Positions 36,599-45,749 of a stretch of 64,000 nt of DNA are shown here, piece after piece. A program made the position numbers and the translations under genes. Origin of the DNA: Chitinophagaceae bacterium (GTDB lineage: Bacteria > Bacteroidota > Bacteroidia > Chitinophagales > Chitinophagaceae); the NCBI GenBank assembly GCA_947454155.1, contig CANGIT010000002.1, forward strand, positions 1-64,000, read 5' to 3'. The notes under the pieces were generated by a model. It had not been told where the DNA came from and did no database searches. It was given only the letters and a program-made list of their open reading frames with translations. Each line of letters begins with the position of its first letter. The first letter of the stretch is position 1.

Positions 36599-37411
36599 TT
36601 ACAACCAGATTTGAAAGTAATGTTGTGGAAAATTAAAATCACTCACTGGTTTGGATTTGAAAATACCAAAAACGCTACTGCCACTGCCCGACATAGAAGC
36701 ATAAACGGCTCCGGCAGCGATCAGTTTTTCTTTGATGGCTGCGATTTCGGGGTATTCGGCAAATACAGGTATTTCAAAATCATTGGAGAGCGACCCTTGC
36801 CATTTTTCTATTGGTAAATTGATGAGTTCTTCTACAGGAACAACATCGGTATGTTGAGACAAGGATCGAAATGCCCAGCCGGTATTGATATGGATGCCGG
36901 GGTTGATCAGCAAAATGGAATATCCCGAAAGGTTAAGTTCTATAGGGGATAAGCGCTCGCCTCTGCCTTTGGCTACACAGGGTTTATTGAGAATGAAAAA
37001 CGGACAATCACTACCCAGCATAGCCGCATATTGCATCAATCGTTCGGCATCCATCTTCAACTCAAAATGCTCATTGATCATTTTCAGCATGAAGGCTGCA
37101 TCTGCCGATCCACCGCCTAAACCTGCTCCCATAGGGATGTGTTTATGCAGGTGAATTTTCAAGCCGGGCAATTGGGGGTAATCTTTCTTCAGCAGCTGAT
37201 AGGCTTTGAAACAGAGGTTGTCTTCAGGGTGGCCATCTACTACCAATCCTGAACTGCTAAAAACAAGCTGACCGCTTTCATTTGGAATGAATTCAAGTGC
37301 ATCCCTGAGCATAACAGGGTAGAAGACTGTTTGCAGATCATGAAAACCATCAGCTCTTTTCCCGAGGATGTTGAGGCCTAAATTGATTTTGGCATTAGGA
37401 AAAGAAACCAT
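36599..37411 (-). CDS. ispE: 4-diphosphocytidyl-2-C-methyl-D-erythritol kinase
   Basis: 270 residues, GHMP kinase. It phosphorylates CDP-ME in the MEP pathway of isoprenoid synthesis. The start region FPNAKINLGLNILGKRADGFHDL and the ATP loop PMGAGLGGGSADAAFML are typical, with a C-terminal MSGSGSSVFGIF. It is downstream of the bifunctional-nuclease-family gene (28-bp gap), so the two are probably co-transcribed. Confidence 0.95.
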   Translation of the reverse strand: MVSFPNAKINLGLNILGKRADGFHDLQTVFYPVMLRDALEFIPNESGQLVFSSSGLVVDGHPEDNLCFKAYQLLKKDYPQLPGLKIHLHKHIPMGAGLGGGSADAAFMLKMINEHFELKMDAERLMQYAAMLGSDCPFFILNKPCVAKGRGERLSPIELNLSGYSILLINPGIHINTGWAFRSLSQHTDVVPVEELINLPIEKWQGSLSNDFEIPVFAEYPEIAAIKEKLIAAGAVYASMSGSGSSVFGIFKSKPVSDFNFPQHYFQIWL

Positions 37412-37439
37412 GGTGTGGAAATGAGTTGATGTGTGAGAC

Positions 37440-38027
37440 TTAGCGGCTTTCGCGGGCTTTCAATTCGTCGCGAATGGCAATGGCCTTGATGTAATCTTCG
37501 TGTTCGAGCACCTCATCAAGCATCACTTGCAGGTCTTTCAAACTCATTTTCTTGAGATTGTCTTTTTCAACCGTGCTCTCTTGCGTTACTTTGGGCGCTT
37601 CGGTTTTGCCGCCTTCATTTTCGATATGTACACCGGCTTGTTGCAGGATGTTTTCGTAAGTATAGATAGGGCATCCGAATCTGACCGCCATGGCCAATGC
37701 ATCTGAAGTACGTGAGTCGATTTCTATGGTGTCATTGGTGGAGCTGCATACCAGTTTGGCGTAAAAAATGCCTTCCTGAAAATCGTTGATGATGATTTCA
37801 AGCAGGTCCACATTAAAAGCGAGCATGAAATTCTTCATCAGGTCGTGGGTCAACGGACGGCTCGGATTCATGCGCTCCAGCGCTACCGCAATGGCTTGCG
37901 CTTCAAATCCGCCTATCACAATGGGTAATCTTCTGAGGCCATTGATCTCTCCAAGCACAACTGCGTAAGAATGGGTTTGGGTGATGCTGTGTGATAAGGC
38001 AACGATTTCGAGCTCTATTTTTTTCAT
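37440..38027 (-). CDS. Bifunctional nuclease family (DUF151) protein with a UVR motif
   Basis: 195 residues. Residues 1-135 form the DUF151 domain (LPIVIGGFEAQAIAVALE, RPLTHDLMKNF, DSRTSDALAMAVRFGCPIY). The last ~45 residues (LKDLQVMLDEVLEHEDYIKAIAIRDEL) are a UVR coiled coil as found in UvrB/UvrC, probably binding a partner. Some plant and bacterial members cut DNA and RNA; the exact role here is unknown. The -7 element is at 38053-38060. Confidence 0.9.
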   Translation of the reverse strand: MKKIELEIVALSHSITQTHSYAVVLGEINGLRRLPIVIGGFEAQAIAVALERMNPSRPLTHDLMKNFMLAFNVDLLEIIINDFQEGIFYAKLVCSSTNDTIEIDSRTSDALAMAVRFGCPIYTYENILQQAGVHIENEGGKTEAPKVTQESTVEKDNLKKMSLKDLQVMLDEVLEHEDYIKAIAIRDELKARESR

Positions 38028-38052
38028 GAAGATGAAATTTTAATTCCGGTGA

Positions 38053-38060
38053 CAAATATA
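38053..38060 (-). promoter_or_regulatory. -7 element of the DUF151/ispE operon
   Basis: TATATTTG on the minus strand, 25 bases before the ATG at 38027, fits TAnnTTTG. It abuts the T-tract of the etfA terminator upstream. A CAAA (TTTG on the minus strand) at 38085-38088 lies 24 bp away, slightly far. Confidence 0.5.
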
Positions 38061-38095
38061 AAAAAAATAAGCCTTTGTGTGTATCAAAGGCTTAT
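38059..38095 (-). terminator. Terminator of the etfBA operon
   Basis: On the minus strand ATAAGCCTTTG and CAAAGGCTTAT form an 11-bp stem around ATACACA, followed by a T8 run. It lies 23 bases after the etfA stop codon. Confidence 0.9.
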
Positions 38096-38118
38096 GTGAT
38101 GTTGATAAATGATATCTA

Positions 38119-39084
38119 TCATGAAATTCCTTTCAATTTCTTTAAAGCAGTAATGATTTTAGGTACAACTTCGAAAGCATCGCCTACAATGCCATAATCA
38201 GCCGCTTTGAAGAAGGGGGCTTCAGGATCTTTGTTGATGACAACAATCGTTTTGCTTCTGTTGACGCCGGCCAGATGCTGTATCGCTCCTGAAATACCGA
38301 TGGCGATGTACAAGTTGGGCGCAATGGCCAGTCCGGTTTGACCCACGTGCTCGTGGTGCGGACGCCAATGTACATCGGCTACCGGGCGACTGCAAGCTGT
38401 AGCAGCGCCAAGTAAGCTGGCCAGCTCGGTTACCAGGCCCCAGTTTTCAGGACCTTTCAATCCTCGACCACCGCTTACCACCAGTTCGGCCTCGCTCAAA
38501 GGAATTTCACCGGTTACTTTATTAACGGCTACCACATTGATTTTGCCGGCACTGCCGCTATTGCTGAGGGATTCCACGGTGGCGGTACCTTCTGTTTTGG
38601 TTATGGTATAGGCATTTGGATTGACAGCAATCACTTTTACTGCAGTGTTGATGGCCACATGGGCAAAGGCTTTGCCACTGAATACCGATTTCTTCACTAC
38701 AAATCCATTGGAAGTTTCGGGTAAAGCAATGGCGCCAACCACCAGTCCGGCTTTCAATCGCACGCTTACGCGTGGCGCGATGGCTTTGCCTGAAGTGTTG
38801 GCGGAAAAAACTACAACGGTAGCGCCATGCTGTGTACAACATTCGCTGACGATGCGGGCATATACCTGCGCGTCGAGATGGCTGACATCAGCACCTGCGC
38901 AATGGTACACTTTCTGAATGCCATACTGCCCCAATGCCGACAAGTCTTCGGTGGAATCGCCAATTACAATGGCTTCCGCATGGGTGCCCAGCAATTTTGC
39001 GGTATCGGCTGCATAGGTGGCCGCTTCATATGATGACTTCTTGATCTTTCCTTCTGTTTGGTCGATGAATACTAATACGCTCAT
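38119..39084 (-). CDS. etfA: Electron transfer flavoprotein, alpha subunit
   Basis: 321 residues, usual length. With EtfB it holds FAD and carries electrons from acyl-CoA dehydrogenases to ETF-quinone oxidoreductase. The C-terminal FAD domain shows VVSGGRGLKGPENW, GAATACSRPVADV, VGQTGLAIAPNLYIAIGISGAIQHLAG and INKDPEAPFFKAADYGIVGD. It is downstream of etfB (95-bp gap) and followed by a strong terminator. Confidence 0.96.
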   Translation of the reverse strand: MSVLVFIDQTEGKIKKSSYEAATYAADTAKLLGTHAEAIVIGDSTEDLSALGQYGIQKVYHCAGADVSHLDAQVYARIVSECCTQHGATVVVFSANTSGKAIAPRVSVRLKAGLVVGAIALPETSNGFVVKKSVFSGKAFAHVAINTAVKVIAVNPNAYTITKTEGTATVESLSNSGSAGKINVVAVNKVTGEIPLSEAELVVSGGRGLKGPENWGLVTELASLLGAATACSRPVADVHWRPHHEHVGQTGLAIAPNLYIAIGISGAIQHLAGVNRSKTIVVINKDPEAPFFKAADYGIVGDAFEVVPKIITALKKLKGIS

Positions 39085-39179
39085 GGTAAAAGTTTGTTTT
39101 TGATGATGGAAGGCTGATGTTTTTTGATGCGAAAGAACAAACGTACATCAGCGCTTTAATGAGAATCGGGAGATTGAAA

Positions 39180-39923
39180 TTATATGACTTTGGCTTCTTC
39201 GCTCAGCAGTATTACCAGTTCTTCCGGTGTTTCGGGAGAAATCAGTTTGACGCCCGATTTGGCAGGAGGCAGATCAAAGGAAACCACGCTGGTGAGGGTA
39301 TCCACTTCAGCAGGCGTCACCACTTTCAATGGTTTTGTTCTGGCACCCATGATGCCCTTCATACCTGGAATACGCATTTCTGCCATTCCTTTCTGGCAGC
39401 TGACCACCAATGGCAATGGTGCCTGGTCTACTTCTTCTCCGCCTTCAATCTCTCTGGTAACCGTGGCCGTGGAACCCGACAAATCGAATTTGACGGCATG
39501 TGAAATGAAAGGGAGGTCAAGCGTTTCGGCTATCATCGCACCTATGGATGAGCCATTGTAGTCGATGGTTTCTTTGCCGGTGAAGATCAAATCGTAACCG
39601 CCTTCCTGTGCTACTTTGGCAATCTGTGTGGCAATATAATAGCTGTCTTGACTGTCGGCGTCGATTCTTATCGCTTCATCGCCACCCAACGCCAATGCCT
39701 TTCTGATGATGGGGTCACTGTCGGCAGTTCCCGCATGAATCAGATGGATGATGGTTGAAGGGTCGGCCTCCTTCAATTCGATGGCCCTCACCAGGGAGTA
39801 CCACTCATCGTAAGGATTGATGATCCATTGCACACCATCACCGGCGAATTTCGTATTGTTGTCGGTGAAAGCTATTTTTGCGGTCGTATCGGGCGTTTTG
39901 CTGATGCAAACGAGAATCTTCAT
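39180..39923 (-). CDS. etfB: Electron transfer flavoprotein, beta subunit
   Basis: 247 residues, usual length. It carries the AMP-binding part of ETF. Visible parts: VCISKTPDTTAKIAF at the N-terminus, ALALGGDEAIRIDAD, LIFTGKETIDYNGSSIGAMIAE and MRIPGMKGIMGARTKPL. The AMP/FAD cleft residues are typical. Start at the ATG 39923, with a -7 element 38 bases upstream. Confidence 0.95.
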   Translation of the reverse strand: MKILVCISKTPDTTAKIAFTDNNTKFAGDGVQWIINPYDEWYSLVRAIELKEADPSTIIHLIHAGTADSDPIIRKALALGGDEAIRIDADSQDSYYIATQIAKVAQEGGYDLIFTGKETIDYNGSSIGAMIAETLDLPFISHAVKFDLSGSTATVTREIEGGEEVDQAPLPLVVSCQKGMAEMRIPGMKGIMGARTKPLKVVTPAEVDTLTSVVSFDLPPAKSGVKLISPETPEELVILLSEEAKVI

Positions 39924-39961
39924 AAACAGCGTTTTTGGGATGAAAAAATCCTTTTAGGCTG

Positions 39962-39969
39962 CAAATATA
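39962..39969 (-). promoter_or_regulatory. -7 element of etfBA
   Basis: TATATTTG on the minus strand matches TAnnTTTG. A TTTG lies 15 bp further upstream, closer than in other promoters here. The same 80-bp gap must also hold the promoter of the divergent TPR gene. Confidence 0.5.
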
Positions 39970-40000
39970 TATTCATTGTATTGACAAAAAAAGGATTGTG

Positions 40001-40312
40001 ATGAGTCGTATTGAAAAAATAAAGGAAATGCTGAACACCAATGGGCACGACAGTTTTTTACTGCATGCGCTGGCCTTGGAGCTCATCAAGCTGGGAAATG
40101 ACGAAGACGCCAGGCAGTGTTTTGTAGATTTGCTTGCCAACGAACCCGGCTATGTGGGTTCTTATTATCATCTGGCCAAATTGTATGAAAGAACTGGGCA
40201 GATAGACAAGGCCATGGCTACATATGAGGCCGGTATGCATCAGGCCAAAGCTGCAGGCGACCAGCATAGTATGAACGAACTGCGAGGTGCTTTGGATGAA
40301 CTCGCTGACTGA
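40001..40312 (+). CDS. Small TPR protein
   Basis: 103 residues, soluble. Two to three tetratricopeptide helices pairs are seen: LLHALALELIKLGNDEDARQCF and SYYHLAKLYERTGQIDKAMATYEAGM fit the TPR pattern. Protein-protein binding is expected; the partner is unknown. The ATG at 40001 is preferred to the GTG just before it. Confidence 0.8.
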   Translation: MSRIEKIKEMLNTNGHDSFLLHALALELIKLGNDEDARQCFVDLLANEPGYVGSYYHLAKLYERTGQIDKAMATYEAGMHQAKAAGDQHSMNELRGALDELAD

Positions 40313-40411
40313 AGATAGGCGTATACAACATTTCTAAAAGGTTATTATTCATTTGCAGTTTTAATCCATCTGCATGAGGTGGGGAAAACTGTTTTCATTT
40401 ATACATTTTTC

Positions 40412-41761
40412 ATGAATCATTTATTGGAGAAATTCAGTCGTCATCTTGCCGAGCGTCAGTTGCTGCATATCAACAATCGCTTTTTGCTTGCGGTAAGTGG
40501 CGGCGTGGATTCCATGGTGTTGATGGAACTGCTGAGGTCCCAGGGTTTTTCTTTTGAGGTGGCGCACTGCAATTTTACTTTGCGAGGAGAGGAGAGCGAT
40601 GCCGATGAAATGCTGGTGCGAAAATATTGCGAGTTCAACAACTTGTTTTTGCATGTGAAGGCTTTCGATACAAAATCATTTGCACAGGAAACCAACATGA
40701 ATATTCAGCAGGCGGCACGGACTCTTCGATATGAATGGTTTGGTCATTTGATGAACAGCAGAGATTTGCAGAATATAGTCACCGCTCATCATGCCAACGA
40801 CAATGTAGAAACGGTGCTGATGAATTTTTTCAAAGGAACCGGAATCGCTGGCTTGCTGGGCATCAAAGAAAAAAAAGGGGGCATAGGTGGAAAAGTGATA
40901 CGCCCTTTATTGCCTTTCTTCAAAGCAGAGCTGCTGGAATTTGCCACATCAATCCATCTGGAATGGAGAGAGGACGCCTCCAACGAAAGCAATAAATACG
41001 CCCGAAATCATATCCGAAACGAAGTGGTGCCTTCATTGAAAAAAATAATCCCCGAACTCGAACATAATATGATGGAGAATATCAATCGCTTTTCGGGTAT
41101 TGGTCTCATTTATGAGGAAGCCATCCGGCACACGCTCCAAAAAATAATGGAGGTGAAAGGCAATGAGTTTCACATGCCGGTTTTGAAGCTAATGAAAACA
41201 CCTTCTCCTTCTACTGTTTTATATGAAATCATTTCAAGGTTTGGTTTTCATGCTCATCAGCTGAATGATGCCATGAAGCTGCTGCATGCTGAATCGGGGA
41301 AATACATCGTGTCCGATACACATCGGCTGATTCGCAACCGCAACTGGTTGATCATGGCCCCACTTGCAGAAGCAGCAGAAGCGATGGTGGTGATAGAAGA
41401 GGGTGATGCTGTTGTGATGTTTGCCGATAAAAAGCTGACGCTGAAAAAGATGGCCGATTTGCCTCCTATCAGTCATGATCCTGCTTTTGCCATGCTTGAT
41501 GCTTCCGGTATCAAATTCCCGCTGCTCTTGCGTAAATGGAAAACCGGCGATTACTTCTATCCGTTAGGCATGACCAAAAAGAAAAAACTCAGCCGCTTTT
41601 TCATCGACAATAAGTTGTCGGTAACAGAGAAGGAAAATATTTGGGTCCTGGAATCGGAGAAAAAAATCATCTGGGTGGTAGGCATGCGTATCGATAATCG
41701 GTTTAAACTCACGCCTTGTTCTCGCGAAGCCATGATTTTGCAATTGTCATCTGCCCAATAA
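40412..41761 (+). CDS. tilS: tRNA(Ile)-lysidine synthase
   Basis: 449 residues from the ATG at 40412. It converts C34 of tRNA-Ile(CAU) to lysidine with ATP. The PP-loop SGGVDS is at residues 29-34, followed by AHCNFTLRGEESDADE and NIQQAARTLRYEWF, NDNVETVLMNFFKGTG and the RNHIRNEVVP region. The C-terminal TilS domain (KWKTGDYFYPLGMTKKKKLSRFFID) is complete. A GTG 11 codons upstream is less likely. It overlaps the convergent rhomboid gene by 15 bp. Confidence 0.95.
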   Translation: MNHLLEKFSRHLAERQLLHINNRFLLAVSGGVDSMVLMELLRSQGFSFEVAHCNFTLRGEESDADEMLVRKYCEFNNLFLHVKAFDTKSFAQETNMNIQQAARTLRYEWFGHLMNSRDLQNIVTAHHANDNVETVLMNFFKGTGIAGLLGIKEKKGGIGGKVIRPLLPFFKAELLEFATSIHLEWREDASNESNKYARNHIRNEVVPSLKKIIPELEHNMMENINRFSGIGLIYEEAIRHTLQKIMEVKGNEFHMPVLKLMKTPSPSTVLYEIISRFGFHAHQLNDAMKLLHAESGKYIVSDTHRLIRNRNWLIMAPLAEAAEAMVVIEEGDAVVMFADKKLTLKKMADLPPISHDPAFAMLDASGIKFPLLLRKWKTGDYFYPLGMTKKKKLSRFFIDNKLSVTEKENIWVLESEKKIIWVVGMRIDNRFKLTPCSREAMILQLSSAQ

Positions 41762-42385
41762 ACTAGGGTGTTTCAGCTCATTGAGTATAAAGTCCATCAG
41801 CTCAGGGCGAATCGCCATCACTATCGCCAGCATGAAGGCCAATCCAAAAAGAGAGCCCCATAAATGCGCATCATGGTTCACATTATCTTGTCCGCGCTTC
41901 CCCATATAAATACAATAGGCTACAAAAAGCACAGCATAGATGGCCGCCGAAATTTTAATGAAATAGATGTAGATGCTCGACCAGGGACTGAAAAGAATTG
42001 TGGCAAAAACAATGGCAGATACCGCTCCGGATGCACCCAGGCAACGATACCCGTATACATCTTTGTATTTGATGAAAGTGGGCAGGTCCGAAATGATAAG
42101 CGCACCGAAATAAAGCGACAGGTAAGTGACGCTGCCTCCTAACCCCGCCTGATTCAGTATCAATTCAATGTTTTGACCGAAAAAGTATAAGGTGAACATA
42201 TTGAAGAAAAGGTGTGGCAAATCGGCATGCAGAAAACCTGATGTTACAAAACGGTAATATTCTTTTTTTCGGACCACCTGATAAGGCCACATGATCAGTT
42301 TGTTCTTCAGCGACTCATCGGAGTTGGTGATGAAAAATAAAACAACATTGACCGCAATGAGGGCATAAGTGATGGGGGTGGACAT
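41747..42385 (-). CDS. Rhomboid family intramembrane serine protease
   Basis: 212 residues with about six membrane helices. The catalytic pair is visible: Ser in GASGAV and His in HLWGSLFG, and the helix-2 HLFFNMFTLYFFG supplies the conserved His and Asn. It cuts proteins within the membrane; the substrate is unknown. It is downstream of rlmH (46-bp gap). Confidence 0.92.
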   Translation of the reverse strand: MSTPITYALIAVNVVLFFITNSDESLKNKLIMWPYQVVRKKEYYRFVTSGFLHADLPHLFFNMFTLYFFGQNIELILNQAGLGGSVTYLSLYFGALIISDLPTFIKYKDVYGYRCLGASGAVSAIVFATILFSPWSSIYIYFIKISAAIYAVLFVAYCIYMGKRGQDNVNHDAHLWGSLFGLAFMLAIVMAIRPELMDFILNELKHPSLLGR

Positions 42386-42431
42386 GGGATGATGATTGAA
42401 TTAGATGTAGATGTTTAGCGAAAGAATGAAA

Positions 42432-42905
42432 CTACACGTGATGGTATTTCTCATTCCGGTTGATGGTGCAGGCGCGATAAATCTGTTCGCTCAGCATCAA
42501 ACGTACTAACTGATGCGGAAAAACCAGCGCAGATAAACTCCATTTAAAATCGGCTCTCTGCATAACCTCTTCACTGACGCCAAAAGCACCGCCGATTAAA
42601 AATACGATTTGTTTGGTACTTTCATTGGCCCTTTGCTGAAGCACCGCGGCCAGGCCTTCGCTGCTCAGCATTTTTCCTCTTTCGTCTAACAGTATCAGAT
42701 AGTCTTCTTTTTTCAGCGCCTGCAAAATCAGTTCACCTTCTTTAAGTTTGAGCTCTTCCGCGCTCATCACTCCGGCGTTCTTGGGAGGAGCAATGATTTT
42801 CCATTCGGCAGGGTAATAATTGCCAATTCTTTTGGTAAAACCTTTGATGCCTTCATCTACATAGGTTTCGTTGTTTTTGCCGATCGACCAGAATTGGAAT
42901 TTCAT
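42432..42905 (-). CDS. rlmH: 23S rRNA pseudouridine-1915 N3-methyltransferase
   Basis: 157 residues, the usual length. SPOUT methyltransferase that methylates m3-pseudouridine 1915 of 23S rRNA. FLIGGAFGVSEEV is the SAM-binding knot, and the C-terminus LVFPHQLVRLMLSEQIYRACTI ... YHHV is highly typical. It is close to the DUF1543 gene upstream (15-bp gap). Confidence 0.97.
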   Translation of the reverse strand: MKFQFWSIGKNNETYVDEGIKGFTKRIGNYYPAEWKIIAPPKNAGVMSAEELKLKEGELILQALKKEDYLILLDERGKMLSSEGLAAVLQQRANESTKQIVFLIGGAFGVSEEVMQRADFKWSLSALVFPHQLVRLMLSEQIYRACTINRNEKYHHV

Positions 42906-42920
42906 AACTTGAAAGGGTTG

Positions 42921-43481
42921 TTATTTGATGCCTGATAGCTTGGTATAACCGATATGCCATTCGTCTGCACTGCTTCTTTTTGAAGGCGATAAGTGGATTT
43001 CAAATTGTGCTTTGATTTGGCTTGGCAACATGTCTTCGATCTGATATAAATCGTCAACATCCACGCCATATTTATCGTCGATATGTGAAGCTGCACCTTT
43101 GAATCCGAAATGTTTGAAGAAAGCAGATTTTTTGGCTTGCTGAATGGCGGTTGTCTTGTTTTTTCCAGTACTCAGTATTTTATAATGATATTCCTCAAAC
43201 TCGCCGGGTTTGTATCCACCCAGGTTGATGAAGAAGAGTTTCATGTCTTCAGGAGTGGAGGATGCTGTTCTTTTTTTGATGATGACTTTATGATCATCAA
43301 CACAGTTCACTTCTCTCCAGGCATCGATATGAATGGTGCCTCCGTCGGGCCAGAATTCATGAATTTGTGGAATCAGGTCTTTGAGATTTTTTCCGATGCT
43401 GATGAAAATATCATGTTGTTCCGTGTGTCTGCCTTTGGGTTTGCATCCCAGCAGCAGCATAAATAATTTATGAGTTGCCAT
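42921..43481 (-). CDS. DUF1543 family protein
   Basis: 186 residues, soluble. The start KLFMLLLGCKPKGRHTEQHDIFI is the DUF1543 signature, and the domain occurs twice in some members. No function is known. It begins one base into the stop codon of the CDGSH gene (TAATG-type overlap), so the two are coupled. A longer frame to 43096 and other starts are not needed. Confidence 0.8.
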   Translation of the reverse strand: MATHKLFMLLLGCKPKGRHTEQHDIFISIGKNLKDLIPQIHEFWPDGGTIHIDAWREVNCVDDHKVIIKKRTASSTPEDMKLFFINLGGYKPGEFEEYHYKILSTGKNKTTAIQQAKKSAFFKHFGFKGAASHIDDKYGVDVDDLYQIEDMLPSQIKAQFEIHLSPSKRSSADEWHIGYTKLSGIK

Positions 43482-43708
43482 TACTTGGTTTTTTTGGGAG
43501 GAAGGTCAAAAGCTTTCGCCTCATGATCAAATTTGCCTTTATGAGCGCCATCGCAATAAGGCATATTGGCCGAAAGGCCGCAACGGCAAAGGGATACGAT
43601 TTCCCTTCCGCCCAGTCCGTATGCATTGCCTGATTCGTCGATGATTTCAAAATCGCCTTCGATTTTCATGGAGCCATTGCTCTTGATTGTAATTTTTGTG
43701 CCTGCCAT
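43481..43708 (-). CDS. CDGSH iron-sulfur domain protein
   Basis: 75 residues. The motif C41-R-C43 ... C52-D-G-A-H56 is complete and binds a [2Fe-2S] cluster through three cysteines and one histidine. Small bacterial members probably take part in iron-sulfur or redox regulation. It is the first gene of a run with DUF1543, rlmH and the rhomboid. The -7 element is at 43720-43727. Confidence 0.92.
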   Translation of the reverse strand: MAGTKITIKSNGSMKIEGDFEIIDESGNAYGLGGREIVSLCRCGLSANMPYCDGAHKGKFDHEAKAFDLPPKKTK

Positions 43709-43719
43709 CTTTTTTTTGG

Positions 43720-43727
43720 CAAAAGTA
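43720..43727 (-). promoter_or_regulatory. -7 element of the CDGSH operon
   Basis: TACTTTTG on the minus strand, 11 bases before the ATG at 43708, fits TAnnTTTG. Confidence 0.5.
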
Positions 43728-43819
43728 TTAAAACGCGGTTGTTAATGTTAAAAAAAAGTGATGTAGTGTTTTCAATCCTTTTAAGATTCGTCTTACCTTG
43801 GCTCACTCAATTTGTCAGC

Positions 43820-45739
43820 ATGCCGAAATCACGTTTTTCTTTTCTCCTTCCACTATTTCTTTCCTCATGTTTCTTTCTTTATTATGTTATTCCGAAGGAG
43901 GTAAAAGTGTCGGGTGATACGTTGAAATTTCCCTACAAATCGCAGGGGCTTTCCCAACGTGAAGCTGCTGCTCATCTTATTAGTCGTTTTACCTATGGCG
44001 CCCGGCCCGGACAAATTGATGAAGTGGTGAACATGGGGCTCGAAAAATGGTTTCAATTGCAATTGCAACAAGGGTTCAATGAGGATACTGTACAGGCCCG
44101 CCTTTCTGGATATCAGTTCCTGAAACTCACCAATGAAGAAGCATTTAATACCTTTCCGCGTCCTTTACAGATTTTAAGAAGAGCTGCTGCAGATGGTGTG
44201 ATTCCCAAAGACTCTATCAGGACTTTAGACCGCAACCGAGCCAAGGAACTGTTGAAAGATTATGAAGCGCAACATAACATTCACAAGCAATCGGAGCTGG
44301 TGAGAGAGCTCGTCAATCAGCACATTGTGAGAGCGACCTATTCTAACAATCAGTTGCAGGAAGTGATGACCGGATTCTGGTTCAATCATTTCAATGTATC
44401 ACTCACCAAAAATACCTGCATTGTGATCACGCCAGCCTATGAGCGGGATGTGATCAGGCCGCATACTTTGGGTAAATTCAGTGATTTGCTTTTGGCCACC
44501 GCTCAATCGCCGGCCATGCTGGTTTATCTCGATAATAACCTTAGTGTAGGCGACAATGACAGTTTACAGAACCCCGAGTCGAATAAGCGGTTGTTGCGTT
44601 TGATGGACCAGTACCAGCAAGCCGATGATACCGCCAAGGCTGCACTCGTAGAAAAAATCAAAAAAGCCCAGAACAATAAAGGACTCAATGAAAATTATGC
44701 CCGTGAAGTGATGGAGTTGCACACACTTGGTGTGGATGGCGGTTATACACAGTCGGATGTCACCCAGGCCGCCAGAGTCCTTACCGGATGGGGCTTGTAC
44801 CCCATTGAAGAGTCTTATGCCCCTGCAATCAGGCGTTTATTGGACGCCGTTGGCGAGGAGAAACTAAAAGAAAGAGGATTTGTACATGAAGGGGATTTCA
44901 TGTTTGCCATGAGCCGCCACGACATCAAACCCAAAAAAGTTTTGGGAAGGGAATTTCCAGCTGGCGGTGGATATGAAGAGGGGAAAGCCCTTTTGCAAAT
45001 GCTGGCCCATCATCCTTCAACTGCCCAATTCATTTCCCGTAAGCTGGCCACTTATTTTGTTTCCGATCATCCGCCGCAATCACTGGTGGATAAAATGGCG
45101 GACGCGTTTCTGAAAAAAGATGGTGATATCAAGGCGGTATTGGTGGCCATGGTCAACGCGCCAGAGTTCTGGAGCAAAACCGCTATACGACAAAAAATAA
45201 AATCTCCTTTCGAATTGGCCATCAGTGCGGCCAGGGCGCTGGATGCTGATTTGATGGCCCCTTATGCTTTGTTTGGCAGAATGGATAAAATGGGGCAGAA
45301 AATATATTATTACCAGGCACCTACCGGTTTTCCGGATCGAGCCGATTACTGGATCAACACCGGCTCACTTTTGCAACGCATGAATTTCGGATTGGATATC
45401 GCCGCCGGAAATGTAAGAGGGGTTAGCGTAGATCTGCTTAAATTAAATCAATACCAGGAGCCTGAAAATGCAAGTGCCGCCTTGAAAACGTATGCACCTT
45501 TGCTGATGCCAGAGAGAGACCTGGGACCTACGATAAAAAGACTGACACCTTTGTTGACTGATCCTGAATTGTCGATCAAAGTCATCAGAAAAATACCACA
45601 GCAAAAAGCCACGGCTATGGAAGCAGATGATGAAATGCCGTCGGAAAAAATGACGCCGGCCATGAATAAAAATTATATCAATATGCTGGCCCAAGTGGTA
45701 GGCATCATCATCGGTTCGCCCGAATTTCAAAGAAGATAA
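43820..45739 (+). CDS. DUF1800 family lipoprotein
   Basis: About 639 residues from the ATG at 43820, chosen because it starts a lipoprotein signal (SFLLPLFLSSC, Cys17 being the lipid-modified residue). An earlier frame to 43739 would bury it. The body matches DUF1800 proteins (HLISRFTYGARPGQIDEV, FWFNHFNVSLTK, NENYAREVMELHTLGV, YTQSDVTQAARVLTGW). These are exported proteins of unknown function, nearly always paired with DUF1501. TACCTTGG at 43794-43801 may be a weak -7 box. Confidence 0.88.
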   Translation: MPKSRFSFLLPLFLSSCFFLYYVIPKEVKVSGDTLKFPYKSQGLSQREAAAHLISRFTYGARPGQIDEVVNMGLEKWFQLQLQQGFNEDTVQARLSGYQFLKLTNEEAFNTFPRPLQILRRAAADGVIPKDSIRTLDRNRAKELLKDYEAQHNIHKQSELVRELVNQHIVRATYSNNQLQEVMTGFWFNHFNVSLTKNTCIVITPAYERDVIRPHTLGKFSDLLLATAQSPAMLVYLDNNLSVGDNDSLQNPESNKRLLRLMDQYQQADDTAKAALVEKIKKAQNNKGLNENYAREVMELHTLGVDGGYTQSDVTQAARVLTGWGLYPIEESYAPAIRRLLDAVGEEKLKERGFVHEGDFMFAMSRHDIKPKKVLGREFPAGGGYEEGKALLQMLAHHPSTAQFISRKLATYFVSDHPPQSLVDKMADAFLKKDGDIKAVLVAMVNAPEFWSKTAIRQKIKSPFELAISAARALDADLMAPYALFGRMDKMGQKIYYYQAPTGFPDRADYWINTGSLLQRMNFGLDIAAGNVRGVSVDLLKLNQYQEPENASAALKTYAPLLMPERDLGPTIKRLTPLLTDPELSIKVIRKIPQQKATAMEADDEMPSEKMTPAMNKNYINMLAQVVGIIIGSPEFQRR

Positions 45740-45749
45740 AATCAATACC

